From Acidimicrobiales bacterium (GTDB taxonomy: Bacteria; Actinomycetota; Acidimicrobiia; Acidimicrobiales; SZUA-35), in assembly GCA_013003535.1 (NCBI GenBank), contig JABDIY010000052.1, positions 1 to 64,000 on the forward strand: a stretch of DNA of 64,000 nucleotides. Direction: 5' to 3'. The notes under the pieces are model-generated. The model was not told the DNA's origin. It saw only the letters and a program-made list of their open reading frames with translations, and searched no databases. The translations under genes were made by a program, and so were the position numbers. Position 1 is the first letter of the stretch; the number at the start of each line of letters is the position of its first letter. Of this stretch, positions 1 to 9,037 are shown piece after piece.

Positions 1-1564
1 GGTTGAATCCGATATTCAATGTAAATGAAGTGGTCCCCATACTTGAAGTGCTCGGAGCTGGTATCGGAATTGGCGCCAGCGGCTGGGTCGGCGGCGGAGT
101 CGCCACTGTAGGCGCAGGGGTCGGAGCAACCGTAGGGGCCCTTGTGACCTGAGTGGGAGCAACCGTGGGGGCGGGAGTTGGTGCAACTGTTGGGGCCCTT
201 GTGACCTGAGTTGGGGCAACCGTGGCGAGTGGAGTCGTCTTAGGGGGGATGGCGGATCGAGATGTTCCGGTATTCGGTACGGGAGATGCTTGTGTCGCTG
301 GTGGACGCAGGACCTGCGTGGAATCAGTAGCTGTCGCCTCTCCGCTGCCCTCGGCACTGTCTGCGTCTGGTGCGGCTAGTTCATCACCGCCACTTACGCC
401 GTCATCAGCGGATTCCGGTTCTTCGCCCGTTTCTTCACTAGCCTCCCTCTCACTTTCGTCCTCATTGGTTGGGTTGTCCTGCGTGGCCCCCATGACGGCA
501 ATTTCGCCGTCTGGTTTGTCATCTCCGGTGAGGGCGAGTGCCCCTACCCCACCGGCTATCAGCACGAAGCCTGCGACCAAAGCCATCACAAGAGCCCTCC
601 GATTCGGGCCTCTGGTAACCCCGGGAGCCGACGAAATGACTTCAGGCTTCTGAGCTGCTCCTAGCACTGTTCGCGAGCCAACGGAGCCGACCACGATCGT
701 CTCCTCGGTACTGCCCATTACCGGCAGCGGCTCCGGGAGGGTAGACGGGGAGGCGACAGCTGCTTCCAGCGCCTTCTTGAACTCGGCCGCAGATGAGTAG
801 CGCTGCTCCGGAAGCTTGGCCATTGCACGGTCGATTACGCCCATCACCGCTGGCGGCGTGGTGTCAGAAGGAGTCTCGATCGAACTATTGGCCACCCGGT
901 TCATGATCTCGAGAACGTGGGGCGGGTTCTGTGGATCGGTGAACGGTGGGTGCCCGCGCAGGAGCGCCCAGAGCGTTGAACCAAGTCCGTAGACGTCGAC
1001 GGCGGCCGTCGCTTTGGCAGTTGTGAAGGCTTCAGGCGGACTATACGCAGGAGTGAAGGTGAGAGCGGAGGATTGCGAAGCCGTTTCAGACGAGGTCAAC
1101 CGAGAGATGCCAAAGTCCGCAACTCGAGGCTCACCCTCCGCCGTCAGGAGGATGTTGGCAGGCTTCAGGTCACGGTGAATGATCCCCTGCTCATGTGCGG
1201 CCGCCATAGTTTCAGCGACCTTGAGAACTATGGCTGTGGCCGCTTCCCACTGCATTCCGCCTGGGGTGAGTTCTGAATCGAGACTACCGGCGTAGAGCGG
1301 CATGATCAGGAACGGCTCCCCGTTCGCAGTCGTCCCCGTCTGGTGTATACCCACGATTCCTGGATGCTCGGACAGGCGCCCCATGGCCTTTCGCTCGCGA
1401 ACAAATCGGCGCTGCACGTCCTCATCCCATGCTGAACTCAGGACTTTTACGGCCACAACCCGGTCCAATTCGGTCTGCCGCGCACTGAAGACCCGAGCCG
1501 AACCCCCACGCCCAATCTCCTTAACATTGCCAATGCCCTCGATACCGAGGTTGATCTCATTCAT
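1..1564 (-). CDS. Membrane Ser/Thr protein kinase, C-terminus cut by window edge
   Basis: Reading the minus strand from an ATG at 1564 (GGAGAGG about 11 nt upstream) gives an open frame of 521 codons running off the window. The N-terminal 280 residues are a complete Hanks-type kinase: glycine loop GRGGSARVF near residue 18, lysine in VAVKVL near 36, HRDLKPANI near 126 and DFGISR soon after. A single transmembrane segment lies around residues 321-343. The outer part is acidic, then rich in Pro and Thr with a 19-residue repeat, and has no PASTA motif in the visible part. Such kinases phosphorylate cytoplasmic partners in response to an outside signal. A divergent membrane pseudokinase starts 77 bp away, so the two probably share a control region and may work together. 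The end of the protein is unknown. Confidence 0.93.
   Translation of the reverse strand, partial: MNEINLGIEGIGNVKEIGRGGSARVFSARQTELDRVVAVKVLSSAWDEDVQRRFVRERKAMGRLSEHPGIVGIHQTGTTANGEPFLIMPLYAGSLDSELTPGGMQWEAATAIVLKVAETMAAAHEQGIIHRDLKPANILLTAEGEPRVADFGISRLTSSETASQSSALTFTPAYSPPEAFTTAKATAAVDVYGLGSTLWALLRGHPPFTDPQNPPHVLEIMNRVANSSIETPSDTTPPAVMGVIDRAMAKLPEQRYSSAAEFKKALEAAVASPSTLPEPLPVMGSTEETIVVGSVGSRTVLGAAQKPEVISSAPGVTRGPNRRALVMALVAGFVLIAGGVGALALTGDDKPDGEIAVMGATQDNPTNEDESEREASEETGEEPESADDGVSGGDELAAPDADSAEGSGEATATDSTQVLRPPATQASPVPNTGTSRSAIPPKTTPLATVAPTQVTRAPTVAPTPAPTVAPTQVTRAPTVAPTPAPTVATPPPTQPLAPIPIPAPSTSSMGTTSFTLNIGFN
98..211. repeat. 57-bp direct repeat in kinase linker
   Basis: Two in-frame copies of a roughly 57-bp unit (98-154 and 155-211). 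Their last 20 bases are identical (135-154 and 192-211). They encode a Pro/Thr-rich segment (VAPT, RAPTVAPTPAPT) of the extracytoplasmic part of the kinase. The period of 19 codons keeps the frame, so copy number could vary without breaking the gene. Confidence 0.8.
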
Positions 1565-1641
1565 CTGGCTGCGCCTCTCCTGCTCCGACGTCCACTCTAA
1601 TTGCGAATACTGCGATTCACCAAAGTACTATCTGAGTCACT

Positions 1642-2472
1642 GTGCCCGATCAACGCACCACGAGGAATGGGGAGCACTCCCCCTTTCCGAGCCTTCAGGG
1701 TTACGGAGGAATCGAGCCCGCCCGGAACTCAACGCGGCTCGCCGCAGTTCACGAAGCGACGGGTGAACTAGTAGAGATCGCGAGGATTGACCTCGGACTC
1801 GATCCACTTGGCGTGCTACGAACGATTTGTCGGACTCGGGTCGAGTCTTCCCAGGGAGCCAGCGGCTTGGTGGAAATCCGGGAACTTGGACTAGTAGATC
1901 AACGAAACGCCTACGTTGTGACAGCCGGCGGGATGCGGAACCTCGAGGAACTCACGGCCAACGGAAACCACGCGCCGGCGGAGGCAGTAGTTCGCCAATT
2001 CGGTCCGGTCGCTCAGGCGCTGGCGTTCATCCACCGTCAAGATTTGGCCTTCGACGGCATAGGACTCAACGACCTAACCGTCACGAAGCGACGGCACATT
2101 CAGATCAATTTGTGCCATGCCCTCGAACAACACCCAACCGGTGAGAGTCTGCGATCGGCACAGAAGAAGGATGTCCATTCACTCATCGACGTAATGAGAG
2201 CAATCACCGCGTCACCGGACCGCAACCGGCTCGTCGGCGATGAAGTCAGCCAAGGTCACGGATTCCACAGTGCTGAAGCCCTTGCGCGGGCCTTGGTGAA
2301 CGGCCGACCGTCCGCAGTGAACGAGGGTTCGGACGGCCTCACGCCAGAGGCACTGCCAACGCCGTTGACTGAGCCAAAGTACCGCAGCCGCAGCCTTGCC
2401 CTCCCCGTTGCCGTGGCAACAGCAGCATTGGCACTGCTCGTGATAGTCCTAATCGTTGCTCTTGCTAACTAG
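1642..2472 (+). CDS. Membrane-anchored pseudokinase-like protein
   Basis: 276 residues from a GTG start. The layout follows a small Hanks kinase: a start resembling a beta-sheet lobe (TGELVEIARIDL), a helix like the one before the catalytic loop (QALAFIHRQDLAFDGIGL near residues 125-140), then a C-terminal transmembrane segment at about 252-275 with only a few residues after it. The catalytic elements are missing: no HRD, no DFG, no clear glycine loop, and no lysine where VAVK is expected. It is therefore probably catalytically dead and could be a partner or regulator of the divergent kinase upstream. The kinase relation is my reading of degraded motifs; the transmembrane tail and lack of catalytic residues are seen directly. 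Confidence 0.6.
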   Translation: MPDQRTTRNGEHSPFPSLQGYGGIEPARNSTRLAAVHEATGELVEIARIDLGLDPLGVLRTICRTRVESSQGASGLVEIRELGLVDQRNAYVVTAGGMRNLEELTANGNHAPAEAVVRQFGPVAQALAFIHRQDLAFDGIGLNDLTVTKRRHIQINLCHALEQHPTGESLRSAQKKDVHSLIDVMRAITASPDRNRLVGDEVSQGHGFHSAEALARALVNGRPSAVNEGSDGLTPEALPTPLTEPKYRSRSLALPVAVATAALALLVIVLIVALAN

Positions 2473-2565
2473 ATCTGCGGTTGTGTGCGTTAAGGAAATC
2501 GCCTGGGCTTGTCGGACACAGCTTCATGGATACCTCGAAGCTCAACTCCGTCTGTGAAGCAGACG

Positions 2566-5500
2566 TCAGCTGTAGGAGGCTCCGTTATCGAGGCCGTCCG
2601 GCTTTGGCAAGGTTCGTGCTATGAGATTGCGGACCTCTCGAGCGGCGACGAGCAGCACCGTGAGGTCGCTGGTAGTTGTGCGGATTTCCACCATGGTGCG
2701 CCGGAAGCGGTCAACGGCTAGACGATGGCGGCGCATCCAGGCATCAACACGAGCCTTTGCGTCGCCGTCACCGTTGCCGAGTGCCATCACCTGACTGGTG
2801 AGTTGTCGATGATCGGCGTAGAGATCGAGTCGCAGTGTCAGCCGGGCCAGCGTGGACCACTGTGAATCTCTCGGGAGTGCAAGAATTCGGTCGCGCAGCC
2901 ATGTGAGCTCAAGCCGATCAGCCACGGCAAAGTGCGTTGCCATCACATCCCGAACTGGTGCGCCGGTACTCGCAGCAACCTCTACGATGTCTAACGCCGC
3001 CAATGATGGTGACAGCCCCGCAAGTCGTCGGGCCAGGTCGACACCTGCTCCGCTGGCGGTGAGCTGAGCAACGTCGGACTCGAAGGCGGCCCGCTCGGTT
3101 CCCAGTAGATACTCATCGAGCCCAGCGACGGCTTCCGCAACAGGCTCGGCCAGGTCGGCGAACGCATCAGCCACACTGAAGGGGTTCGGGCGATTCCTGG
3201 TGAGTAGGCGAGCTGCCCGCTCTGCGAGTTGCTGGCAACTCAGATGCGCTTTGAGTTGGCGATCGATCGGCAACACTCCATCCAGTGCGTTGACCGCCGA
3301 CACCACATCCTCCAACTGGAAAATCTGCCAGGCTGCGAAATGGGCAGCGGCTATTTCGGGAGCGGGAGCGGATGTCTCGATCCCGAGGCGGTAGATCATG
3401 GAGACACCGGCTCGGTCGATCACCATGTTGGAAAGCACCGTGGCGACGATCTCCCGGCGGAGTTGATGGGCCTCGATCTGATCGACAAACCGAGAGCGAA
3501 GCTGACTCGGGAAGTACTCATGAAGCAGGATCGACAGCGCCGGGTCGTCCGGTATAGATGACGCCAGAAGGTCCGATTTCAGGATGTTCTTCGAATAGGC
3601 GTTGAGGACAGAAAGCTCCGGCACCGTCAAGCCTGTGCCTGCTAGTCGACGATCGGCCAGTTCCTCCGCATCTGGCAGCGCCTCGATGCGACGGTCGATG
3701 AGACCGCGCTGTTCGAGCTGCCCGATATACCGAGCATGAACGTCAAGCAGGCTTACCGCATCGACCCGGGCCGAGCTAAGTGCCAACGCTTGCTCGTAAT
3801 TGCTCCGCAGGACCAGCTGCGCTACCTCATCGGTCATCTCCCCCAGTAGCAGGTTGCGCTGCTTGGGAGTCATATCACCGTTTGCGACTACTCGATCGAG
3901 CAAGATTTTGATGTTGACTTCGTGGTCGGAACAGTTGACGCCACCAGCGTTGTCGATGGCGTCGGTGAAAATACGTCCCCCGGTACGAGCGAACTCCACC
4001 CTTCCCCGCTGGGTGACTCCGAGGTTTCCACCCTCGCCGATGACCAAACATCGCAAGTCTCGACCATCGACGCGGAGGTGATCGTTGGCCTTGTCCCCCA
4101 CCTCGGCGTGGCTTTCATTGGACGCCTTCACGTAGGTTCCGATACCGCCATTCCAGAAGAGCTGAACCGGTGCTCGAAGGATGGCGGACATCAGCTCCTC
4201 CGGGGTGAACTCGTCGGTATCGGTCTGCAGTACTTCCACCACCTCCGGTGAAACCGTAATGGACTTGGCCGATCGCTCATACACACCGCCCCCGACCGAG
4301 ATCAAATCAGGGTTGTAGTCGGCCCAGCTCGATCGAGGAAGGTTGAAAAGACGCTGCCGCTCGGCATAGGAGATGCTGGGGTCCGGATCAGGGTCGAGAA
4401 AGATATGTCGGTGGTCGAATGCGGCCACGAGCATGGTGAACGGCGACAGCAACATTCCGTTGCCAAAAACGTCGCCAGACATGTCACCGATTCCCACTGC
4501 AGTGAATGGTTCGCTCTGCACATCGGTTCCGAGTTCGCGGAAGTGCCGCTTGACAGACTCCCATGCGCCGCGAGCGGTAATCCCCATCGCCTTGTGGTCA
4601 TATCCGTTGGAGCCACCGGAGGCGAAGGCGTCGCCTAACCAGAACCCTCTACCCATTGAAAGCTCATTGGCGATATCAGAAAATGTTGCGGTGCCTTTGT
4701 CGGCGGCGACCACCAGATAGGTGTCGTCCCCGTCATGTCTGACTGTTTGAGGCGGCGGAACGGCGACTCCGTCCACGAGGTTGTCGGTGAGGTCCAGCAG
4801 CGCCGACACGAACAACTTGTAGCAGGCAACAACTTCTTCTCTTACCGCCGCCGGATCGTCGGGGCGTTGCTTCAGAACGAAACCACCCTTCGCTCCGCTG
4901 GGTACGATCACCGAGTTCTTAACCATTTGAGCTTTCACCAGCCCGAGCACTTCCGTACGGTAATCCTCGGTCCGGTCTGACCACCGCAACCCGCCACGAG
5001 CCACAGGTCCGCCACGCAGATGCACACCCTCAAATCGAGGCGAATAGACGAATATTTCGTGCTTCGGTCGAGGATTGGGCAGCTCCGCAAGAGCGGTGGG
5101 GTCCAGTTTGAATGCGATATAGGGCAAAGGATTGCCGTCGGCGTCACGCTGAGCCCATGTGGTTCGCACGGTCGCCATGATGAGGTTCCGGAAACGTCGC
5201 AGAATTCGGTCCTGGTCAAGACTCTCTACGGCAGTGATCTGTTCGTTCAGCCGACTTAGGATCGCCGGGGCGGCGTCAGGGTCATACGCCTCTGGGTCCA
5301 AACGAGCCGCAAACAGGTCCCAGAGAAGATTGGCGACATCGGGATGGGCTTCCAGAGTGTGTTCAACAAAGAGTCGTGAATAACTCAGACCGATCTGCCG
5401 CAAATAGCGGGCATAGGCCCTGAGCACAGACACATTGGCCACAGGCATGCCCGCGCAAAGAACGAGGCGGTTGAACCCATCGTCCTCAACCGCCCCGGAC

Positions 5501-7377
5501 CACACGGCGGTGAAGGCCTCTTCCACCAGGTCCGACGCCTTGGAGAAATCCAGCGTTGTGGCGTGATGTTCGAGCGAAAAGTCGTAGATCCAAACCGACT
5601 CGTGGTCCGCCGGGCGAATCTCATACGGCCGTTCGTCCAAGACGGTCACACCCAAGTTTGTAAGGCTCGGCATCACCGCCGTGAGTGAGACGCGTTCACC
5701 TCTCCGATAGAGCTTCAATTTGAATGCACTTTGGGCATGACCGGGCTCGCGATATGCGGCTATCCCGGGAGAGCCGCCATCACCCAGTTGCTCGATCTCT
5801 TGTATGTCGGCACTGGCAGTCCGAGGATCAAAAGCTCGCTGATAGTCCGGCCCGAACGCATCTCGATACGTGTGCTCCAACCGGAGTGATTCGGTATCGC
5901 CAAAGTCATGCACGATCGCTTCGCTGAGATCGTCGACCCACAGGTGAGTGAGGTGGTCTACCCGGGCTTCCAACTCCGGGTCCGGTGGCGGCACACGGTA
6001 TTGATCGACCTGGATGAAGAAGCGCAGCCTCGCAAGAACCGATTCCGACAGTTGCGCATCCCAGTCTGCCAACGATCCGCCGTACGCATCTAGGAGGATG
6101 TCCTCGATCCCCGTGCGGATCGACGTGTTGTACCGGTCTCGCGGGAGGTAGACCAACACGGTGACAAAACGACCGAAGAGTTCTCGGCGACTGAACAATC
6201 GGACCTTCCGACGCTCCTGGAGCCCTGCGATCGCAATTGCGATCTCAAACAACTCGTCTGCATCCATCTGGATCAAGTCATCGCGCGGATAGGTCTCCAG
6301 AATCGTCTTGAGACGTTTCTCGTCGTGGCCCCCCGGTGGGAACGCCGCCCGAGCCACCACCTCAGCCACGGTTCGGCGAGCGCGAGGCATTCGCTCAACG
6401 CTTCGGTTGTATACCTCGGACGTGAACAATCCGAGGAACCTTTGCTCCCCGGTCACGTCACCGTTGGAGTCAAACGTCTTGATTCCCACGTAGTCCAGAA
6501 ACGAGGCGCGATGAACTGTGGATCGAGAACTGGCCTTCGTCAGGTTCAAGAGCCGCCGCTCCTTCACACGTTCTCGGGCGGCAGGGGGAAGGTCGGACAA
6601 CGGACGACCGTGTCCCAGGTGAGACTCGCCAGACAAGATGCCCAGCCCAGACCCGGGAATGATCGACAGAACCTCCACCTCATTCTCAATTGTGATGGCG
6701 TAGTTTCGAGCCCCGAGGAAAATGAAGTGATCAGCCGCAAGCCAGTCGAGCAGTTCGCGCGCCTCGGCGACCTCGACGTCCTCAACCGGCAAATCGGCAG
6801 TCTCAAGTTGAGCCGAGATGCTTTGCATGCGTGCCCGCATTTTCAGCCAGTCATTCACCGAAGAACGAACATCGATCAGAACGCGCCGAAGATTCTCGGC
6901 AATGGACTCACGGTCTTCTTCGGTGGCCTGACGATCGATTTCGATCGACATGAGCGAGACCAAATCTTTCCCGTCCGGACACTCGTCCACATGCCCGTAG
7001 GTAGAGTCGCTACGCCGGTACATCACCGGATGGGTTACGAAATGGATGCCAATCCCAAGCCTGCTGAGCTCCATGGCGACCGAATCGACGAGGAATGGCA
7101 TGTCGTCGGTGACGATGCGGACCACCGTTTGATCGCACTCCCAGCCATCCACCTCAATCCGTGGGTTGGCCACTTCGATCGAGATCATTCCCGTCTGCCA
7201 TGCGTCGGCGAGTTGAAGGTGGTCGGCAGCAAGTCCGAACAAGTCAGGGACTCGACGGGTCGCCAGATCTTCCTCCGAGACATGAGCGAAATACGCCCGA
7301 AGCGGGCCTTCTAGATCAACCCCTCTCGGCAATGTTGCTGCGGCGTGCTCAACGATCTGATCGAGAATCGATTCCAT
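2566..7377 (-). CDS. gdh: NAD-specific glutamate dehydrogenase, large (180 kDa) type
   Basis: 1603 residues. This enzyme family converts L-glutamate and NAD+ to 2-oxoglutarate, ammonia and NADH in the cytoplasm, usually for glutamate catabolism. The long N-terminal regulatory part is followed by the catalytic core, with GGLRWSDRTEDYRTE near residue 790, the lysine-containing MVKNSVIVPSGAKGGF and the nucleotide-fold segment GGIGTYVKAS. The frame is open up to 7653, but ATG 7377 is chosen because it has GGGGAGA 7 nt upstream and because the extra 92 residues are basic and low in structure, unlike the family. The length fits the family (about 1600). It stands alone, divergent from the sigma-factor gene. 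Confidence 0.96.
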   Translation of the reverse strand: MESILDQIVEHAAATLPRGVDLEGPLRAYFAHVSEEDLATRRVPDLFGLAADHLQLADAWQTGMISIEVANPRIEVDGWECDQTVVRIVTDDMPFLVDSVAMELSRLGIGIHFVTHPVMYRRSDSTYGHVDECPDGKDLVSLMSIEIDRQATEEDRESIAENLRRVLIDVRSSVNDWLKMRARMQSISAQLETADLPVEDVEVAEARELLDWLAADHFIFLGARNYAITIENEVEVLSIIPGSGLGILSGESHLGHGRPLSDLPPAARERVKERRLLNLTKASSRSTVHRASFLDYVGIKTFDSNGDVTGEQRFLGLFTSEVYNRSVERMPRARRTVAEVVARAAFPPGGHDEKRLKTILETYPRDDLIQMDADELFEIAIAIAGLQERRKVRLFSRRELFGRFVTVLVYLPRDRYNTSIRTGIEDILLDAYGGSLADWDAQLSESVLARLRFFIQVDQYRVPPPDPELEARVDHLTHLWVDDLSEAIVHDFGDTESLRLEHTYRDAFGPDYQRAFDPRTASADIQEIEQLGDGGSPGIAAYREPGHAQSAFKLKLYRRGERVSLTAVMPSLTNLGVTVLDERPYEIRPADHESVWIYDFSLEHHATTLDFSKASDLVEEAFTAVWSGAVEDDGFNRLVLCAGMPVANVSVLRAYARYLRQIGLSYSRLFVEHTLEAHPDVANLLWDLFAARLDPEAYDPDAAPAILSRLNEQITAVESLDQDRILRRFRNLIMATVRTTWAQRDADGNPLPYIAFKLDPTALAELPNPRPKHEIFVYSPRFEGVHLRGGPVARGGLRWSDRTEDYRTEVLGLVKAQMVKNSVIVPSGAKGGFVLKQRPDDPAAVREEVVACYKLFVSALLDLTDNLVDGVAVPPPQTVRHDGDDTYLVVAADKGTATFSDIANELSMGRGFWLGDAFASGGSNGYDHKAMGITARGAWESVKRHFRELGTDVQSEPFTAVGIGDMSGDVFGNGMLLSPFTMLVAAFDHRHIFLDPDPDPSISYAERQRLFNLPRSSWADYNPDLISVGGGVYERSAKSITVSPEVVEVLQTDTDEFTPEELMSAILRAPVQLFWNGGIGTYVKASNESHAEVGDKANDHLRVDGRDLRCLVIGEGGNLGVTQRGRVEFARTGGRIFTDAIDNAGGVNCSDHEVNIKILLDRVVANGDMTPKQRNLLLGEMTDEVAQLVLRSNYEQALALSSARVDAVSLLDVHARYIGQLEQRGLIDRRIEALPDAEELADRRLAGTGLTVPELSVLNAYSKNILKSDLLASSIPDDPALSILLHEYFPSQLRSRFVDQIEAHQLRREIVATVLSNMVIDRAGVSMIYRLGIETSAPAPEIAAAHFAAWQIFQLEDVVSAVNALDGVLPIDRQLKAHLSCQQLAERAARLLTRNRPNPFSVADAFADLAEPVAEAVAGLDEYLLGTERAAFESDVAQLTASGAGVDLARRLAGLSPSLAALDIVEVAASTGAPVRDVMATHFAVADRLELTWLRDRILALPRDSQWSTLARLTLRLDLYADHRQLTSQVMALGNGDGDAKARVDAWMRRHRLAVDRFRRTMVEIRTTTSDLTVLLVAAREVRNLIARTLPKPDGLDNGASYS

Positions 7378-7758
7378 CAGTTTTCTCCCCGCGAGGCCAT
7401 CGCTCCCGACACTAATCGAACTTGTTTCCGGCGGCCTCCCGTTGGGGAGGGAAGTTTCACCCGCTCTCCGGGCTGGGACCATAGAGAACGGAGCAGAGAA
7501 GCAGAGTGTGAAATGCGACAGGGTTCTGAGTCTCGATGTCCGGCAGAAATTTCGGGGAGGTGTCACCCGCATGACCCTGGTTGCTCGTCTCATGAACAGG
7601 GAGGAAACTCCCAAGAGAAGAGAAGGAAACTCCTCATGAGACGGAGAGGGCACAGTGTGAGAGAATTTTGAGGGATCAGCCGTTAATGATCAGCTGCCTT
7701 GAAACCAAGACGATTTTCACCGGTGATCTAACCGGATCGCCCAAATCGAGGGGAGGAC
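7378..7758. other. Divergent intergenic region between gdh and ECF sigma gene
   Basis: 381 bp with no convincing coding frame; it must hold the promoters of both genes. A hairpin with CCTCCC/GGGAGG arms and a GTTG loop lies at 7435-7450, close to the gdh start, and an inverted-repeat element lies at 7586-7643 (listed separately). The sigma gene has the ribosome site GAGGGGAGG just before its ATG at 7759. I could not match the gdh leader to a known riboswitch. Confidence 0.6.
7586..7643. repeat. 10-bp inverted repeat enclosing two GGAAACTCC copies
   Basis: Perfect arms CGTCTCATGA (7586-7595) and TCATGAGACG (7634-7643) enclose 38 bp. Inside is a hairpin GGGAG-GAAA-CTCCC (7599-7612) and a second GGAAACTCC copy at 7625-7633. 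The arrangement could be a nested RNA structure in the gdh leader or a protein-binding site. Confidence 0.5.
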
Positions 7759-8289
7759 ATGACGATTGAGTGGTCGGACTCCGATGCAGTCATCGCCTCG
7801 ATGTATCGGGACCATGCGCATGCATTGGTGCGACTGGCGCGCCTCTTCGTTGACCACCGCGACGCCGCCGAGGATGTGGTGCAAGAAGCCTTTATCCGGT
7901 TGGCGCGATCATTGCACCGGATCGAGGACCCATCCAAAGCTGCTGCATATCTACGCTCGATCGTGCTGAACCTTGCGCGTGACCACAACCGTCGCGGCCT
8001 ACTCTCTCTACGACACTCGATGCCCGTCAACGACCTCGACCCGGTCGGGGTTGACGAGGTAGTGGCTCACCGGCACGATCATCGTCAAATAGTGGCGGCA
8101 CTGCGCACACTTCCCCGTCGCCAACGCGACTGCTTGGCTCTGCACTATCTCCTCGAGCTCTCGGTCGCCGAGATCGGCGAAACGCTCGCCTTGTCACCGA
8201 ACTCGGTGAAAACCCATCTGAAGCGAGGCTTGGCGGCATTGCGGCTGGACCCTGAACTCCCGGCGCAACTATGGGTGGAGGTGTCATGA
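7759..8289 (+). CDS. ECF-type RNA polymerase sigma factor
   Basis: 176 residues with the two-domain pattern of extracytoplasmic-function sigma factors. Region 2 contains HRDAAEDVVQEAFIRLARS (about residues 33-51). Region 4 has LPRRQRDCLALHYL followed by the helix-turn-helix LSPNSVKTHLKRGLAALR (about 115-165). It would direct RNA polymerase to a small stress or envelope regulon. A strong ribosome site (GAGGGGAGG) precedes the ATG. The next gene overlaps by 4 nt and encodes a membrane protein, the usual arrangement for a sigma/anti-sigma pair. Targets cannot be told from the sequence. Confidence 0.92.
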   Translation: MTIEWSDSDAVIASMYRDHAHALVRLARLFVDHRDAAEDVVQEAFIRLARSLHRIEDPSKAAAYLRSIVLNLARDHNRRGLLSLRHSMPVNDLDPVGVDEVVAHRHDHRQIVAALRTLPRRQRDCLALHYLLELSVAEIGETLALSPNSVKTHLKRGLAALRLDPELPAQLWVEVS

Positions 8290-8942
8290 GCAGGGTAGAA
8301 AACCTTTTGGCTGAGGCACTCCGTGACGCCGGCTCGATGGTTGAGCCTTCCGCCGATCTCTTCACCCGAATCCAGTCTGGCATCGACTCGGACCGGCGGC
8401 GACGCCAAACCCGGCGCCGAGTAGCGATCATCACCGGTCTCGGCTTGTTCATGCTCACCGCGCTATCCACAATTACGCTCTACCTGCAAGGAGAACCTCA
8501 TATGAACTGGTGGATCCTCGAACTGCTCATTTTTGGGCTACTCACTGCGATCGCATTGATCCTCGGACCGTTCATCAAGCGATTTGGACGCAGCTACGCG
8601 GCCGATGTCTTCAGATCGAACCCGTCAACGGGTAAGAGTTTCATCATCCTGACCGACTTCGCGTACTACCTGATTTTCAGTGCCTACATCCTCTTCAGCA
8701 CCACGATCGATCGGCCCCGGAACTGGTCCGAAACCGTGGGGGCTGAACAAATCGAGAATTCGATTATTCGCGTCGGCGGCATTCTTCTGATCATCGGCCT
8801 CCTGCACGGAGTCAACCTGCTCGTCCTTCCGATCATCGGGCGACTGCTCACGCTCAACCGACGATTGGATCAACAGATGCGAGAAGTCGCCGCCAGGGAT
8901 CTCGGTGACGGGGACTTCCTCCAACCTGACGGTGACGACTAG
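8286..8942 (+). CDS. Membrane protein, putative cognate anti-sigma or sensor
   Basis: 218 residues. The ATG at 8286 overlaps the sigma-factor stop (ATGA), and GGTGGAGGT lies just upstream, so translation is coupled. The first 45 residues are soluble and charged (VENLLAEALRDAGSMVEPS...), resembling the short N-terminal parts of anti-sigma proteins. About four hydrophobic segments follow (near 52-70, 80-97, 122-140 and 165-190), then an acidic tail. No zinc-binding HxxxCxxC anti-sigma motif is present. The anti-sigma role is inferred from gene position and topology only. Confidence 0.65.
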   Translation: MSRVENLLAEALRDAGSMVEPSADLFTRIQSGIDSDRRRRQTRRRVAIITGLGLFMLTALSTITLYLQGEPHMNWWILELLIFGLLTAIALILGPFIKRFGRSYAADVFRSNPSTGKSFIILTDFAYYLIFSAYILFSTTIDRPRNWSETVGAEQIENSIIRVGGILLIIGLLHGVNLLVLPIIGRLLTLNRRLDQQMREVAARDLGDGDFLQPDGDD

Positions 8943-8980
8943 CCGGATCGATCCAATCGCGTGTGGCAGGCGAGGATCGC

Positions 8981-9032
8981 GCCAGCGCCAACCTCAGCTG
9001 CCAGAACCGGCCAGCGCGAACCTCAGCTGCCA
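8981..9032. repeat. Tandem 23-bp near-identical repeat
   Basis: Copies at 8981-9003 and 9010-9032 differ at one base (gccagcgcCaacctcagctg versus gccagcgcGaacctcagctg, each followed by cca), starting 29 bp apart. They fill the gap between two convergent genes. Neither copy forms an obvious terminator hairpin by itself. Confidence 0.75.
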
Positions 9033-9037
9033 CGGGA

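Noticed and set aside
98-211. Short repeats as a possible CRISPR array
   Set aside because: They are in-frame Pro/Thr-coding repeats inside the kinase gene with no variable spacers; no other CRISPR-like array or cas gene is visible.
6325-7314. 329-codon open frame opposite the gdh gene
   Set aside because: Antisense shadow of a certain gene; no domain or start signal.
7378-7520. Possible glycine riboswitch upstream of gdh (CCCGGAGAGCGGG on the minus strand)
   Set aside because: Only the first stem-like segment resembles it; the conserved GCCGAAGGAGCAA-type core is missing.
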